From: Qingrenia yutianensis
GTDB taxonomy: Bacteria; Bacillota; Clostridia; UMGS1810
Assembly: GCF_014385105.1 (NCBI RefSeq)
Contig: NZ_JACRTE010000017.1
Span: 1 to 35,999 of the forward strand
Direction: 5' to 3'
DNA: 35,999 nt
The notes under the pieces are model-generated. The model worked only from the letters and a program-made list of their open reading frames with translations, was not told the origin of the DNA and searched no databases. Shown here in pieces: positions 1 through 9,155 of the stretch (the first letter of the stretch is position 1; each line of letters begins with the position of its first letter). The position numbers and the translations under genes were made by a program.

Positions 1-3000
1 ACGGTAGTTGTATTTGTCTTTGAGATTGAATGTAAACGAGTTTTGGTAACTGCTTAATTCTTTCTCGCTGCTTCTGTTGTTGTTTGTAACCGCAAGACCT
101 CTTTCACCGCCTCTGCCGTTTTCGTCAATTTCGATTACGGCTTTTGCTTTTTTATAGTAGGTTTCATTTTCACTGCCGATTTCCTCCCAGTTTCCGAGAG
201 AATTTTCATAATAATATTTAACGTTGTAGTCGGTTCCTTCTTCAATCGGCATTTTGTAAATTATTCCGACCGTTGAAAGACCGCTTTCAACACCGCCGCT
301 GTCACCGCCGAGTCTGTAGCCTATAATTGTGTGTGCATCTGCTCCGCAGGTGTTTGTAAATATGCCTGCATTTTTCAGCGAATAAGCGTCGGTAAAGGTG
401 TAGGTAAGCATTTTTTCGCCGTATATGTCGCCGTCGCCGAAATATTCGATTTTAACGGGGATTGTTGATGTGTAACTGTCATAACTGTCTGTTTTTTCGT
501 TATATTTTTCAACAACCGCGGTGTATCCGCTTCCGTCCCAGCTCCAGTATTCGGTAGGATTTCCGTTTCCGTCGGTCATAGGAACGTAAACTTCTTCAAC
601 ATTGCCGTCGGGAGTCTGATATGCAGCCGCGAGAATTTTGTTTATGCCCGATTCCTTATCCTGTGCGCGCAGAGTGTATGTAACATTGCTCGGTGTGGGG
701 TGGGGAACAAGCTCGGTATAAAATTCACCGCCGTAGTCAACCATTTCGTAGGTCAAAACCTTGGGGTCAACCGACCAGTTAATTATCGGCACGTTGTTGT
801 CGACACCGCTTAAAACAATGCTCTTTTCCGCAACCTCGCCGGGATTGGTTATGTCTGCGCCTTTCTGGAATGCGCGTACATTTATAACACGTTCGGTTAT
901 GTCGGTTATTTCGTCAAATCCGTTTGTGCCGTGAGCATAAATCGGTCCTATGCTGTAAACAAGTTTTTTGTAACCCTCGATTTCGCCCTGATCGTACGGG
1001 TCGTCCTCAGCAGGTTCTCTTGAATACACCGCAAATTCCTTTGACGAATATGCTTGGAATGTAAGGCCGTTTGTGTATCTTGTCTCGTAGGAGTCCTCCT
1101 CAACCGGCAGATACAGTGTGTTTCCGCCGTCGCCGTCCGCCTCAACTATAACAAAGTAGTCATATTGCATAGCTTCCGCGCAGTATTCTTCGATTTTAAC
1201 GGGAATATATTCATAGACGCTGCCATCCCACTTTTTGAAGTAAATGTCTGCCTTGATGTCGCTCTGTGCGTCGAATGTAACACCGCTTACCTCGGAGGTG
1301 AGGTGTTTTGTTCTTCCCAAATCGTCAACGGTGTATAAATCGTAAACCCTGTTTTCGCCTGCCGGGAAATTGTGCTTGTCGGAGAATGTTAACGCGTATT
1401 TCTTCGCAAGTTCAAAGTTTGCCCTTTCGACTTTTTCGTCGGTTGAAAGATTTTTCCATTCGTCGTTGTCGATTTCAAGAGTGTTGTTTTTAACAACGTC
1501 GCTGTCAGCGTCAACGATTTTATCCTGCGGAAGTGTGTAGACGGGAACGTTGTATGTCACGTGCGAAACGGTTTTTGACGCCGTTTCCATAGGACTTACC
1601 TTTGTTTCCGCAACAAGCTCCGCGTCCTGCGAAACAAGGGGAGTGCGGTAAATATAGTCTTTCGAGTTGCCGAGAGTGTCCGATGCGCGCACTGCGAGCA
1701 GACAGTTTTCGTCAATTCCCGAAATTTCCGCGTTGTATATAATGTTATATTCGCCTTCCCATTCGCCTTCCTCGGTGCGCGACGCTGAAACTTTATAAAA
1801 ATCTTTGTCCGAAATGTTTTCCCTGAAATATTCTTCGGGGATTTTTTCGCTCACCGATACGCTCGACGGAATAAATGCAAATCTTACCGTTTCGGGAGAT
1901 ACGCCGTTTATTTTAACCGTCGCCAAAGCGTCTTTTCTTGCCCCCGTCATTCTTTCGGAGGGGGTGATTTCAATCTCGGGTGCGTCGGTGTCAATGCCCT
2001 TTATAACGGGTTTTATATAGGTTTTGTTTCCTGCTTTGTCCGAAACTGTTATCTGTGTTGTTTCGTTTGTGTTCTTAACGGCTGTGATGTCAAACGCACG
2101 GTTTGCAAAATCGCCGATTTTTATTGTATCGTCATTGCATACCGCGGTAACGCCTGCCTCGAGATTGTCTGTGATGTAAAGTTTGCCCGATATGCTCTCG
2201 GTTGTGTGAATATCGTTTATAACGAGCGTTGCGTCGGGCGCGGTTCCGTCATAGTAGAACACTATTTCATCTGTTTTAACCGCTGTCGGCTCGATTTTTG
2301 ACTCTGTGCCATCATAGCATACAGCCGTTTGGACAAACAGTGTGTTTTCGCCGTCAACAAGCGAAATTTCGGGAGCGTCAACTGCGGTGAGTTTTGCTTT
2401 GAGCGCGTTTGTGCTTGATGTTGCCGAGCCTGCTTTGTGCCATTCGCCGTATTCGTCCGCCGTTGTGCTCATTCTGTAATAAACCGTCTGTTTTTCGGCA
2501 GATGACGAATTTGCAAAATCCTCGGAAATATCAAAGTCAAGCTTGATTTTACCGTCCGATATGAGCGCTCTGCCGTTGTGCCTTACACCGCCCGATACGT
2601 CAACCGTACCTGTCGGTTTGCTGTTTCTTATAAAGAAAGGTTTTGAAATTTCGGTTGCCGTAAGTCCGTTTCTGTCGGTTGCCGTAACCTTTAACGCATA
2701 CGCACCGCCTGTAAGGTTTGAAATGTTGACGTTCTGCGAAATTATGCCGTTTGAAACAGCGAGTGCAAATTCCGATTTGCCGTCAACGTCTTTGCCGTCG
2801 GGAGTTACGATTTTCGCAGTTGCCGACGCTATGTCCGAAAGGTCGGAGCCGTATACCGAAATTGTCTGCGCCGATTTGTAAACATTGTCTGTCGGGGCGG
2901 TGAGGTTAATCATCGGACCTTCGTTGTCAAACACATAGTTTGCCGAAACGTAATTTATGTTTGTGTTTGACGGCGGAACGATTTTGCAGTCGAGAACGTA

Positions 3001-5361
3001 CGTTCCGTTTAAGTTTTGCGTTTCTTTGTCGTTTTGTGTTCTGATAATGCTATCGCCGGGCAAGGGCAAATAATCTTCGGTTAAGAAGTTCTCCTTGATT
3101 TTTCCCGTTTTTTCGTCGGTTATGTAGTTTTTCCAGCGGTAGTAAACCTTGTTGTTTCCGTTTGTCGTAACCGAAATTTCGTATGACGGCTGCGGTTTGT
3201 CAAGGTTTCTCGGTGTGATGTCATAGGTTGTGTCCTCGTTGTTGATGTTTATGTCTTTTATCGAAACGCCGGTTTTGTTTCCCGCGTCGTCCATTGCAAA
3301 ATAAACGAGATGGCCTATAAAATTATCGCCTTTTTTAACGTTTAAATATGCCGCCGAGGTTTTGCCGTTTTCGGTGTCTTTCTGCGCTATATATGCCCAT
3401 TTGTCAAGCGTTGTGTCAATGTCACCGCTTGTGGGACTTCCCGAACCGTCGTATTCGGGAATTTCGGCAATGCTCTTTTTGGTGAACATATAATAAAGTC
3501 TGCCCGTTCCCGACGCGTCGTTGATTTTTACATCATATATATTGCCTTTTGAGCCGTCGGTTTTCGGGTTAACCTTTTCGGTAACCGCAATCTCGGGCGC
3601 TTTGTTGTCGAGTTTTACTCTCTGCACGGTGCTGAGCGGATTGCCTGCAAAGTCGTAACCCGAAAAAACAAGGTCAAATTCGCCCTCAAGCTTGTCGCGC
3701 AGTGCAACGGTAACGTTTGTGTTAAGACCTCTTAATGCAGGAACTTTCTGCACGCACGACGCCGTGCCTTTGTCACGCTCGGTGTAGGTGTATTCATAAA
3801 TTGCAGGAACGTTTGTGCCGTCGGTGAGGTTCATGTTTAAAAGGCCCTGTGTAAGTCCCTGTGAGGTGTGCGAGTAAATATCCTCGCTCGGCACTGTGGA
3901 TAACGTAACCGTTTTGTTCCATTTTGAGAGGTCGGTGCCGTTTGCCGGCGATACCGCAACCGTCGGAATTTTTGAGTCAAGCTTGTGGGTTGACATATAG
4001 TATCCGCCTATTTTGCGGTTTGCAAAGCCGGGAATGTTATAGTTTTCGTCCCAAAGCGTAAGCATAGTTTCGTCGCCGTTGGGCGCGGTGTATTTCATAC
4101 GCGCGTTGTCAAACATAAGCACAAGTCCGGCGTTCTGCGAGTCGATTCCCTCGGTGTACGGAAATTCAAGCGTGAATGATTTTCCGTTTTCAACCGCGGC
4201 TGACGTAAGCTTTTTGCCCGACGAGTCTGTTGCATCAAGAGTAACATTGTCGCCTGCTTTAAGGTATGCTCTGTCAAAATATACTGTTGCGCCTTTTAAA
4301 GCGTTAGAGCCGTAATCACGGCTGCTTCCTGTTGTTTTGATGTTCGCGGTTACGGTGATTTTTTTGTCGTTCACACTGTTGTAAAAATAATTATCCGTAC
4401 CGGAATAGTTGTAGTTGGTGCTGAAATTTACACTTTCAAGCGCGAAAGCGTTTCGGTGTATGAACGTGGTTGTGCCGTTGTTGAAATACCGTCCGTACAT
4501 TGAAGTTGTTTTGTACGAAAACTGAAGATTAAATGTAAATTCAAGAGTGTAGATGTTGTTTTTGTTCATATACTGCATAAGAAGCTGACGGTTTGCACTG
4601 TAACCGAAACCGCTTTCTTTGTCGCTGCAAAAATGAACTCCGTTTTTTTCGAGCTCCTCTTTTGTAACGGCAGAATTATCTCCTTTTAATCCGCTGACGC
4701 TAATTTCAAAATTCGGTGCCTCCGGATAATCCATACAGTTGTATGAGGAACCCATTATATCCGCGTAATCGTCGCTGATTTTGCCGTCCCATTTGTATTC
4801 CAGATTTCCGCCTTCGCCCATAGGCTCGAGGAAAATATCCCTGCCGAACCTTTCTAGAAAATTGCCTGCGTCGGAAACTTTTCTTTTTGTGCCGGTGTAA
4901 ACCGTGTAAGATTTGTCACGGCTGTTGTTCTGGTCAATCCATTTTCCGCTGTCGGTGTTGTTCTCGTCATCGGGATACCAGTTAAGAATGTTCATTGATT
5001 TTGAACCGCCGGACATTTTGACATCTATTTCGATGCGGTGGATTTTGTATCCGTCCTTGGTGTTGTTTTTAAGCGTAATCGAGTCGAGCATCCACGGCGC
5101 GCGCGAGGATTTTGAAATAAATTTCGCCACTGCTCCTTTTTTGTTTACGCCGTCGTCAAGCTGTCCGCCCTCGTCGCCGTTTATAAACGCGAGAGTGACT
5201 TGGATTGCTCCTTTTTTGGTGTGCGGGTCGCTTTTGCCGGTTGCGGTGGTAACTTTTACAGTGTATTCCCACTCGGTCGCCGCCGAAACGGGCGTGATGT
5301 GCATCAGCGGTGCAAGCATACAAACCGCAAGCAAAACACACAACAGTTTTTTCAGTTTCAC
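1..5361 (-). CDS. Very large secreted multi-domain Ig-like repeat protein (3' end beyond window)
   Basis: An uninterrupted frame of 1787 codons runs from a GTG at 5361 to position 1 and continues off the window. An in-frame stop three codons upstream leaves GTG as the only sensible start. Residues 1-27 form a typical Sec signal peptide: KLKK, a hydrophobic core, then PVSA before the predicted cleavage. The body carries many recurring motifs of the form D-x-[AG]-N-x-[TS], followed by [DN]-x-x-AP-[ETM]-I, at about residues 570, 693, 897, 1110 and 1228. These are typical of bacterial Ig-like/cadherin-like surface repeats. There is no catalytic signature I recognise; no SLH, LPXTG or dockerin anchor is visible, but the C-terminus is missing. 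It overlaps the upstream TetR gene by four bases (GTGA), implying translational coupling. Likely a surface or adhesive protein; its ligand is unknown. Confidence 0.85.
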   Translation of the reverse strand, partial: MKLKKLLCVLLAVCMLAPLMHITPVSAATEWEYTVKVTTATGKSDPHTKKGAIQVTLAFINGDEGGQLDDGVNKKGAVAKFISKSSRAPWMLDSITLKNNTKDGYKIHRIEIDVKMSGGSKSMNILNWYPDDENNTDSGKWIDQNNSRDKSYTVYTGTKRKVSDAGNFLERFGRDIFLEPMGEGGNLEYKWDGKISDDYADIMGSSYNCMDYPEAPNFEISVSGLKGDNSAVTKEELEKNGVHFCSDKESGFGYSANRQLLMQYMNKNNIYTLEFTFNLQFSYKTTSMYGRYFNNGTTTFIHRNAFALESVNFSTNYNYSGTDNYFYNSVNDKKITVTANIKTTGSSRDYGSNALKGATVYFDRAYLKAGDNVTLDATDSSGKKLTSAAVENGKSFTLEFPYTEGIDSQNAGLVLMFDNARMKYTAPNGDETMLTLWDENYNIPGFANRKIGGYYMSTHKLDSKIPTVAVSPANGTDLSKWNKTVTLSTVPSEDIYSHTSQGLTQGLLNMNLTDGTNVPAIYEYTYTERDKGTASCVQKVPALRGLNTNVTVALRDKLEGEFDLVFSGYDFAGNPLSTVQRVKLDNKAPEIAVTEKVNPKTDGSKGNIYDVKINDASGTGRLYYMFTKKSIAEIPEYDGSGSPTSGDIDTTLDKWAYIAQKDTENGKTSAAYLNVKKGDNFIGHLVYFAMDDAGNKTGVSIKDININNEDTTYDITPRNLDKPQPSYEISVTTNGNNKVYYRWKNYITDEKTGKIKENFLTEDYLPLPGDSIIRTQNDKETQNLNGTYVLDCKIVPPSNTNINYVSANYVFDNEGPMINLTAPTDNVYKSAQTISVYGSDLSDIASATAKIVTPDGKDVDGKSEFALAVSNGIISQNVNISNLTGGAYALKVTATDRNGLTATEISKPFFIRNSKPTGTVDVSGGVRHNGRALISDGKIKLDFDISEDFANSSSAEKQTVYYRMSTTADEYGEWHKAGSATSSTNALKAKLTAVDAPEISLVDGENTLFVQTAVCYDGTESKIEPTAVKTDEIVFYYDGTAPDATLVINDIHTTESISGKLYITDNLEAGVTAVCNDDTIKIGDFANRAFDITAVKNTNETTQITVSDKAGNKTYIKPVIKGIDTDAPEIEITPSERMTGARKDALATVKINGVSPETVRFAFIPSSVSVSEKIPEEYFRENISDKDFYKVSASRTEEGEWEGEYNIIYNAEISGIDENCLLAVRASDTLGNSKDYIYRTPLVSQDAELVAETKVSPMETASKTVSHVTYNVPVYTLPQDKIVDADSDVVKNNTLEIDNDEWKNLSTDEKVERANFELAKKYALTFSDKHNFPAGENRVYDLYTVDDLGRTKHLTSEVSGVTFDAQSDIKADIYFKKWDGSVYEYIPVKIEEYCAEAMQYDYFVIVEADGDGGNTLYLPVEEDSYETRYTNGLTFQAYSSKEFAVYSREPAEDDPYDQGEIEGYKKLVYSIGPIYAHGTNGFDEITDITERVINVRAFQKGADITNPGEVAEKSIVLSGVDNNVPIINWSVDPKVLTYEMVDYGGEFYTELVPHPTPSNVTYTLRAQDKESGINKILAAAYQTPDGNVEEVYVPMTDGNGNPTEYWSWDGSGYTAVVEKYNEKTDSYDSYTSTIPVKIEYFGDGDIYGEKMLTYTFTDAYSLKNAGIFTNTCGADAHTIIGYRLGGDSGGVESGLSTVGIIYKMPIEEGTDYNVKYYYENSLGNWEEIGSENETYYKKAKAVIEIDENGRGGERGLAVTNNNRSSEKELSSYQNSFTFNLKDKYNYR

Positions 5362-5948
5362 TTTTTCTCAATCCCTTCCTCTTTAAAATTTTTAATTATC
5401 GAAAATACCGAAAGCTTTAATGCCTCCATCTGCATTTTTAAATAATATTCGTCCTCAAACAGCGCGTAGTGCACCGCTGCGCGGACAAAGATAAATATAA
5501 ATCCTGAAAGGATATTTGACGGTATGCCGAGCTTGGGTGAAAGCACCTTTGCATATTCGGTGTAGCGTTTGCTCACACCGTCAAAGAACAATTTTCCCTG
5601 TTCGACATATTTCGGGTGAGTGTAAACCTGATACATCAGACGGTATTTCTTGCCGTGTTTTTTTGCCGTCCAGTAGGGGATTTCTTCGATAAACCGCAAA
5701 ATGTCGCTGGGGTTTTCGGGCGAAAGCGCCATAAAATCGTCCTCAACCTTTGCCATACAGTATGCGGTGGACTGCAAAATCAAATCGTCCACGTTGTCAA
5801 AGTATGCGTAAAGGTTTGCGCTGGTCATATTGCAGTATTTACCAAGCTCCTTTATGCCTGTGTCGCGCAGTCCGTTGTCGCAGTAACACTCAAAGCATCT
5901 TTCCATTATTTCTTTCTTTTTTTCTTCTTTGTAATCCGAATTTCTCAT
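5358..5948 (-). CDS. TetR/AcrR-family transcriptional regulator
   Basis: A 196-residue protein with an N-terminal TetR helix-turn-helix at about residues 25-50 (GIKELGKYCNMTSANLYAYF, followed by acidic residues and a hydrophobic helix), then an all-helical ligand/dimer domain. The ATG at 5948 is preferred over one 14 codons upstream because AGAGGTGA lies six bases before it. The upstream ATG would sit in the promoter palindrome. The stop codon overlaps the GTG start of the giant secreted protein, so regulator and surface protein form one coupled operon. A consensus-like promoter (TTGCAA, 17 bp, TACAAT) and a 13-bp palindrome at its -10 lie immediately upstream, suggesting autorepression. The effector cannot be told from sequence. 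Confidence 0.9.
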   Translation of the reverse strand: MRNSDYKEEKKKEIMERCFECYCDNGLRDTGIKELGKYCNMTSANLYAYFDNVDDLILQSTAYCMAKVEDDFMALSPENPSDILRFIEEIPYWTAKKHGKKYRLMYQVYTHPKYVEQGKLFFDGVSKRYTEYAKVLSPKLGIPSNILSGFIFIFVRAAVHYALFEDEYYLKMQMEALKLSVFSIIKNFKEEGIEKK

Positions 5949-5980
5949 CAATTCACCTCTATTTATTGATTGATAAATAA

Positions 5981-6009
5981 ATTGTATCATACAAATAAAA
6001 AAATTGCAA
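5981..6009 (-). promoter_or_regulatory. Promoter of tetR-surface protein operon with palindromic operator
   Basis: On the minus strand: -35 TTGCAA (6004-6009), 17-bp spacer, -10 TACAAT (5981-5986). A perfect palindrome, TTGTAT-N-ATACAA (5982-5994), covers the -10 box, the right place for an autoregulatory TetR operator. The promoter call is strong by consensus; the operator assignment is inference. Confidence 0.7.
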
Positions 6010-6019
6010 TATATAATGT

Positions 6020-6064
6020 AAAAAAATAAAAAAATATTCCAAGTTTTTTCTCCTTGGAATATTT
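6020..6064 (-). terminator. Intrinsic terminator downstream of radA
   Basis: A perfect 12-bp inverted repeat (6032-6043 with 6053-6064, 9-nt loop) is followed on the minus strand by a T-rich run (positions 6033 down to 6020). It sits about 40 nt past the radA stop and ends that transcript before the tetR promoter. Confidence 0.85.
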
Positions 6065-6106
6065 GCTAAAATAATTTTATGATTTTTTTGAAAAAATATG
6101 ATAAAG

Positions 6107-7486
6107 CTAATTTGGAATTTCGGCGGTTTTTCCGTTGTCACGGCAGTATTTTATAGCCTGATAAACGTTTTTGACGCCGATAATTTCAGTGCCGCCGGCA
6201 TTTTTCACGCTTTTGATGTTGTCGTACGGCAGAATTATGCGCGTGAAACCGAGCTTTTTAGCCTCATTGACGCGCTTTTCGGGATAGGTTATGCTGCGTA
6301 CCTCGCCCGTTAAGCCGACTTCGCCGAGAATTACCGTTTTGTAGTCAACGATAAAATTTTTGTAGTTGGACGCAATCGCCATAACCGCCGCAAGGTCGGT
6401 TGCAGGCTCGCTTATTTTGAGTCCGCCGGCAATGTTTAAATAAACGTCCTGATTTTGCATATTGTAGCCGAGTTTTTTCTCCAAAATCGCAACGAGCATA
6501 ATCGCGCGGTTGTAGTCAAGCCCCGTTGCCATACGGCGCGCGTTTCCGAAACCTGTGGGGGAGGAGAGCGCCTGAATTTCGGCGAGAATGGGGCGCGTAC
6601 CCTCGAATGTGCAGGTTATAACCGAGCCGGACGCGTTTTCGGGACGTCCGCTTATCATCATTTCGGACGGATTTTTAACTTCGGCAAGTCCCGTGTCGGT
6701 CATTTCAAAAACGCCGATTTCGTTTGTCGAACCGAAACGGTTTTTGATTGTGCGCAAAATTCGGTAGCTTTGGTGGCGTTCGCCCTCAAAATAAAGTACG
6801 CAGTCCACCATATGCTCCAAAATTTTCGGACCGGCAATGCTTCCCTCTTTTGTGACGTGCCCCACAATCAGCACCGTTGTGCCCGACTGCTTTGCAAACC
6901 GCATAAGCGCGTGGGTGCACTCGCGCACCTGCGAAACACTGCCCGGAACCGAACCGCCGTCCTCCGAAAACATTGTCTGAATTGAATCGACTATAAGTAT
7001 TCCGCTTTTTTCGTCCTTTGCCGCCTCGATTATTTTGTCGAGCGACGTTTCAGACAAAAGCGACAAGTTTTCGGTTGTGATTTTCAGCCTGTCGGCGCGG
7101 ATTTTTATTTGGCTGAGCGACTCCTCGCCCGACGCGTAGAGAATTTTCTGTGATTTGCCGAGATATTCGCAAATCTGTAAAAGGAGAGTTGATTTTCCTA
7201 TGCCGGGGTCGCCGCCCACAAGCACCATTTCTCCCGTCACAAGACCGCCTCCGAGTACGCGGTCAAGCTCTTTAAGATGCGTCACAACGCGCTTTTCCGA
7301 CATCGACACGATTTCCGAAAGTTTTTTCGGTGCGTCAAACGATGTTATTCCGCGCGCCTTTGTCTTTTTGGTTTCGACAACCTCTTCTTCAAATGTATTC
7401 CAGCGTCCGCACGAGGGGCATTTGCCCAGCCATTTCACCGCTTCGTAACCGCATTCGATGCAGACAAATTTTGTTTTTTCAGCCAT
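6107..7486 (-). CDS. radA: DNA repair protein RadA
   Basis: A 459-residue RadA/Sms, the RecA-like branch-migration ATPase that processes recombination intermediates. An N-terminal zinc finger is visible (C9-x2-C12 and C23-x2-C26), then Walker A GGDPGIGKST (residues 91-100), Walker B ILIVDSIQT, the RadA-specific KNRFG motif in the middle, and a C-terminal Lon-protease-like domain. Length is normal for the family. The ATG at 7486 is chosen because GAGGTG lies eight bases upstream; an ATG five codons further out overlaps that SD. It is divergently transcribed from the glycosyltransferase and appears monocistronic, with its own promoter and terminator. Confidence 0.97.
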   Translation of the reverse strand: MAEKTKFVCIECGYEAVKWLGKCPSCGRWNTFEEEVVETKKTKARGITSFDAPKKLSEIVSMSEKRVVTHLKELDRVLGGGLVTGEMVLVGGDPGIGKSTLLLQICEYLGKSQKILYASGEESLSQIKIRADRLKITTENLSLLSETSLDKIIEAAKDEKSGILIVDSIQTMFSEDGGSVPGSVSQVRECTHALMRFAKQSGTTVLIVGHVTKEGSIAGPKILEHMVDCVLYFEGERHQSYRILRTIKNRFGSTNEIGVFEMTDTGLAEVKNPSEMMISGRPENASGSVITCTFEGTRPILAEIQALSSPTGFGNARRMATGLDYNRAIMLVAILEKKLGYNMQNQDVYLNIAGGLKISEPATDLAAVMAIASNYKNFIVDYKTVILGEVGLTGEVRSITYPEKRVNEAKKLGFTRIILPYDNIKSVKNAGGTEIIGVKNVYQAIKYCRDNGKTAEIPN

Positions 7487-7508
7487 ACTAAAACACCTCA
7501 TTTATTTA

Positions 7509-7537
7509 ATTTTATACTAAATCGGAGGAAATGTCCA
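7509..7537 (-). promoter_or_regulatory. radA: Probable radA promoter
   Basis: On the minus strand: -35 TGGACA (7532-7537), 17-bp spacer, -10 TAAAAT (7509-7514), just upstream of the radA SD. The -35 departs from consensus at one base. Confidence 0.55.
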
Positions 7538-7669
7538 TATATATTTAACAAATAAATTTAAATTTGCGAAAAACGGAGAAAAACGCACAAAACAGTAAAA
7601 TTTGAAAGATATGTGAAATCAAACAATAAAAACAGATGATTTTATGCAAAAATTGGTCAATTTTGATAC

Positions 7670-7698
7670 TTGATTATGTTTATTCAATGGTATATAAT
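7670..7698 (+). promoter_or_regulatory. Promoter of GT2 glycosyltransferase
   Basis: -35 TTGATT (7670-7675), 17-bp spacer, perfect -10 TATAAT (7693-7698), about 50 nt before the start codon. The rest of the 7487-7749 divergent intergenic region is AT-rich with no other clear signal. Confidence 0.75.
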
Positions 7699-7749
7699 AC
7701 AACTTAGTGATTTTAAGAAATAACGGAATTTGCTTTTGAGGTGATTTTT

Positions 7750-9027
7750 GTGCCGGAAAGTTTAAGAATGATTATTTATTTTTTGAGTGCGTTTATATCG
7801 CTGTTTGTGTTTGCATACGGCGGTTATTATTTTGTTGTGTCAATTTTCGGCTGGTCTGACCGTCAGACAAACGTTATGCCGAAAACCAACAAAATTCACA
7901 CTTTCGCTCTGCTTGTTGCGGCGCATAACGAGGAGGCGGTTATCGGTGAGATGGTGAAAAGCCTTTTCAAGCTTCACTATCCCAAAGAAGCGTTTGACGT
8001 TTATGTTATTGCCGACAACTGCACCGACGCAACCGCCGAGGTTGCACGAAATGCCGGCGCATACGTTTACAAGCGTACAAACGCAACCTTAAAAGGCAAG
8101 GGCCACGCGCTTGAATGGATGTTTGACAAAATCTTTAAAATGGATAAAAAATACGACAGTATTTCTATTTTTGACGCGGATAACCTTGTAAGCCAGAACT
8201 ATCTTACAGAGATGAACAAAGAGCTTAACAAAGGCTATGAGGTTGTTCAGGGCAGTGTTGACAGCAAAAACCCGTTTGATTCGTGGGTTACCTGTGCATA
8301 TTCGGTTTCGTTTTGGATGATTTCGCGCCTTTTCCAGAATGCGCGTTACAATCTCGGCATAACCTGTCAGTTAAGCGGTACGGGATTTGTTATTTCCACC
8401 GAGCTTTTGAAAGAAATGGGCTGGGGCGCAACCTGTCTTACCGAGGATATGGAATTTACCGCAAAACTTGCACTTACCGGCAGAAAAGTCGGCTGGGCTC
8501 ACAAGGCGGTTGTATATGATGAAAAACCGCTCACGTTTATGCAGTCGTGGCACCAGAGAATACGCTGGATGCAGGGTCATTCCGACGTTGCGTCGAGATT
8601 TGCGAAAAAGCTTTTCATAAAGGCGTTTAAAGATAAAGACCTTTCGGCATTCGACTGCGGTGTTTACCTTTTACAGCCTGTCAAAATCTTGTGCCTTTTG
8701 TTTGTAACCGTTATGACGTGGGTTAAGGTTACGGGTGTAATAGATGTGTTTGAAATAAGCAAGGCTTTCGGCGACCCGCAGCTCTGGAGTGCTGTCGCGG
8801 TTTTGCAGATGATGTATATTCCGTTTGTTATAACCTACGAAAAGCGTATGATAAATTTGCGCCTTATATGGTGTTATGTAACTTTTTGGCTCTATTCGCT
8901 CACCTGGATACCGATTACCGTTATCGGCTGGCTGAAAAAAGACAACAAAGAGTGGTCGCACACCAAGCATACAAGGTCTATCACGCTTGAAGAACTTGAA
9001 GAAGCGGAAAAAATTCAAAATATTTAA
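7750..9027 (+). CDS. Membrane-bound processive family 2 glycosyltransferase
   Basis: A 425-residue GT2 enzyme of the BcsA/PgaC/hyaluronan-synthase fold. An N-terminal membrane helix (about residues 5-27) precedes the catalytic domain, with ADNCTDAT, the FDADN metal/nucleotide-sugar motif (about residue 140), TEDME (about 230) and QRIRWMQGH (the processive QxxRW, about 268). C-terminal hydrophobic segments follow at about residues 305-400. It should polymerise or transfer a sugar from a nucleotide-sugar at the inner membrane; the sugar is unknown. The GTG at 7750 is chosen because GAGGTG ends six bases before it; the earlier GTG at 7741 is part of that SD. It is monocistronic, with its own promoter and terminator and no deacetylase, cyclase or export partner beside it. 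Confidence 0.9.
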   Translation: MPESLRMIIYFLSAFISLFVFAYGGYYFVVSIFGWSDRQTNVMPKTNKIHTFALLVAAHNEEAVIGEMVKSLFKLHYPKEAFDVYVIADNCTDATAEVARNAGAYVYKRTNATLKGKGHALEWMFDKIFKMDKKYDSISIFDADNLVSQNYLTEMNKELNKGYEVVQGSVDSKNPFDSWVTCAYSVSFWMISRLFQNARYNLGITCQLSGTGFVISTELLKEMGWGATCLTEDMEFTAKLALTGRKVGWAHKAVVYDEKPLTFMQSWHQRIRWMQGHSDVASRFAKKLFIKAFKDKDLSAFDCGVYLLQPVKILCLLFVTVMTWVKVTGVIDVFEISKAFGDPQLWSAVAVLQMMYIPFVITYEKRMINLRLIWCYVTFWLYSLTWIPITVIGWLKKDNKEWSHTKHTRSITLEELEEAEKIQNI

Positions 9028-9039
9028 AACAAATGAAAT

Positions 9040-9085
9040 AATCAGCATCATTAAGCTTTTTATGCTTTTTGACGCTGATTTTTTT
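9040..9085 (+). terminator. Intrinsic terminator after GT2 gene
   Basis: An imperfect hairpin closed by AATCAGC/GCTGATT (9040-9046 with 9074-9080), continuing inward with mismatches, is followed by a T-run ending at 9085. It starts 12 nt after the stop codon. Confidence 0.75.
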
Positions 9086-9096
9086 AATAAAAACTA

Positions 9097-9125
9097 TTGC
9101 ATATTTCTCGAAAAAGAGGTAAAAT
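9097..9125 (+). promoter_or_regulatory. glyA: Promoter of glyA
   Basis: -35 TTGCAT (9097-9102), 17-bp spacer, -10 TAAAAT (9120-9125), 30 nt upstream of the start codon and just after the preceding terminator. Confidence 0.65.
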
Positions 9126-9155
9126 AAAAATATATTTCAAAAAAGGAGAAAGAAG

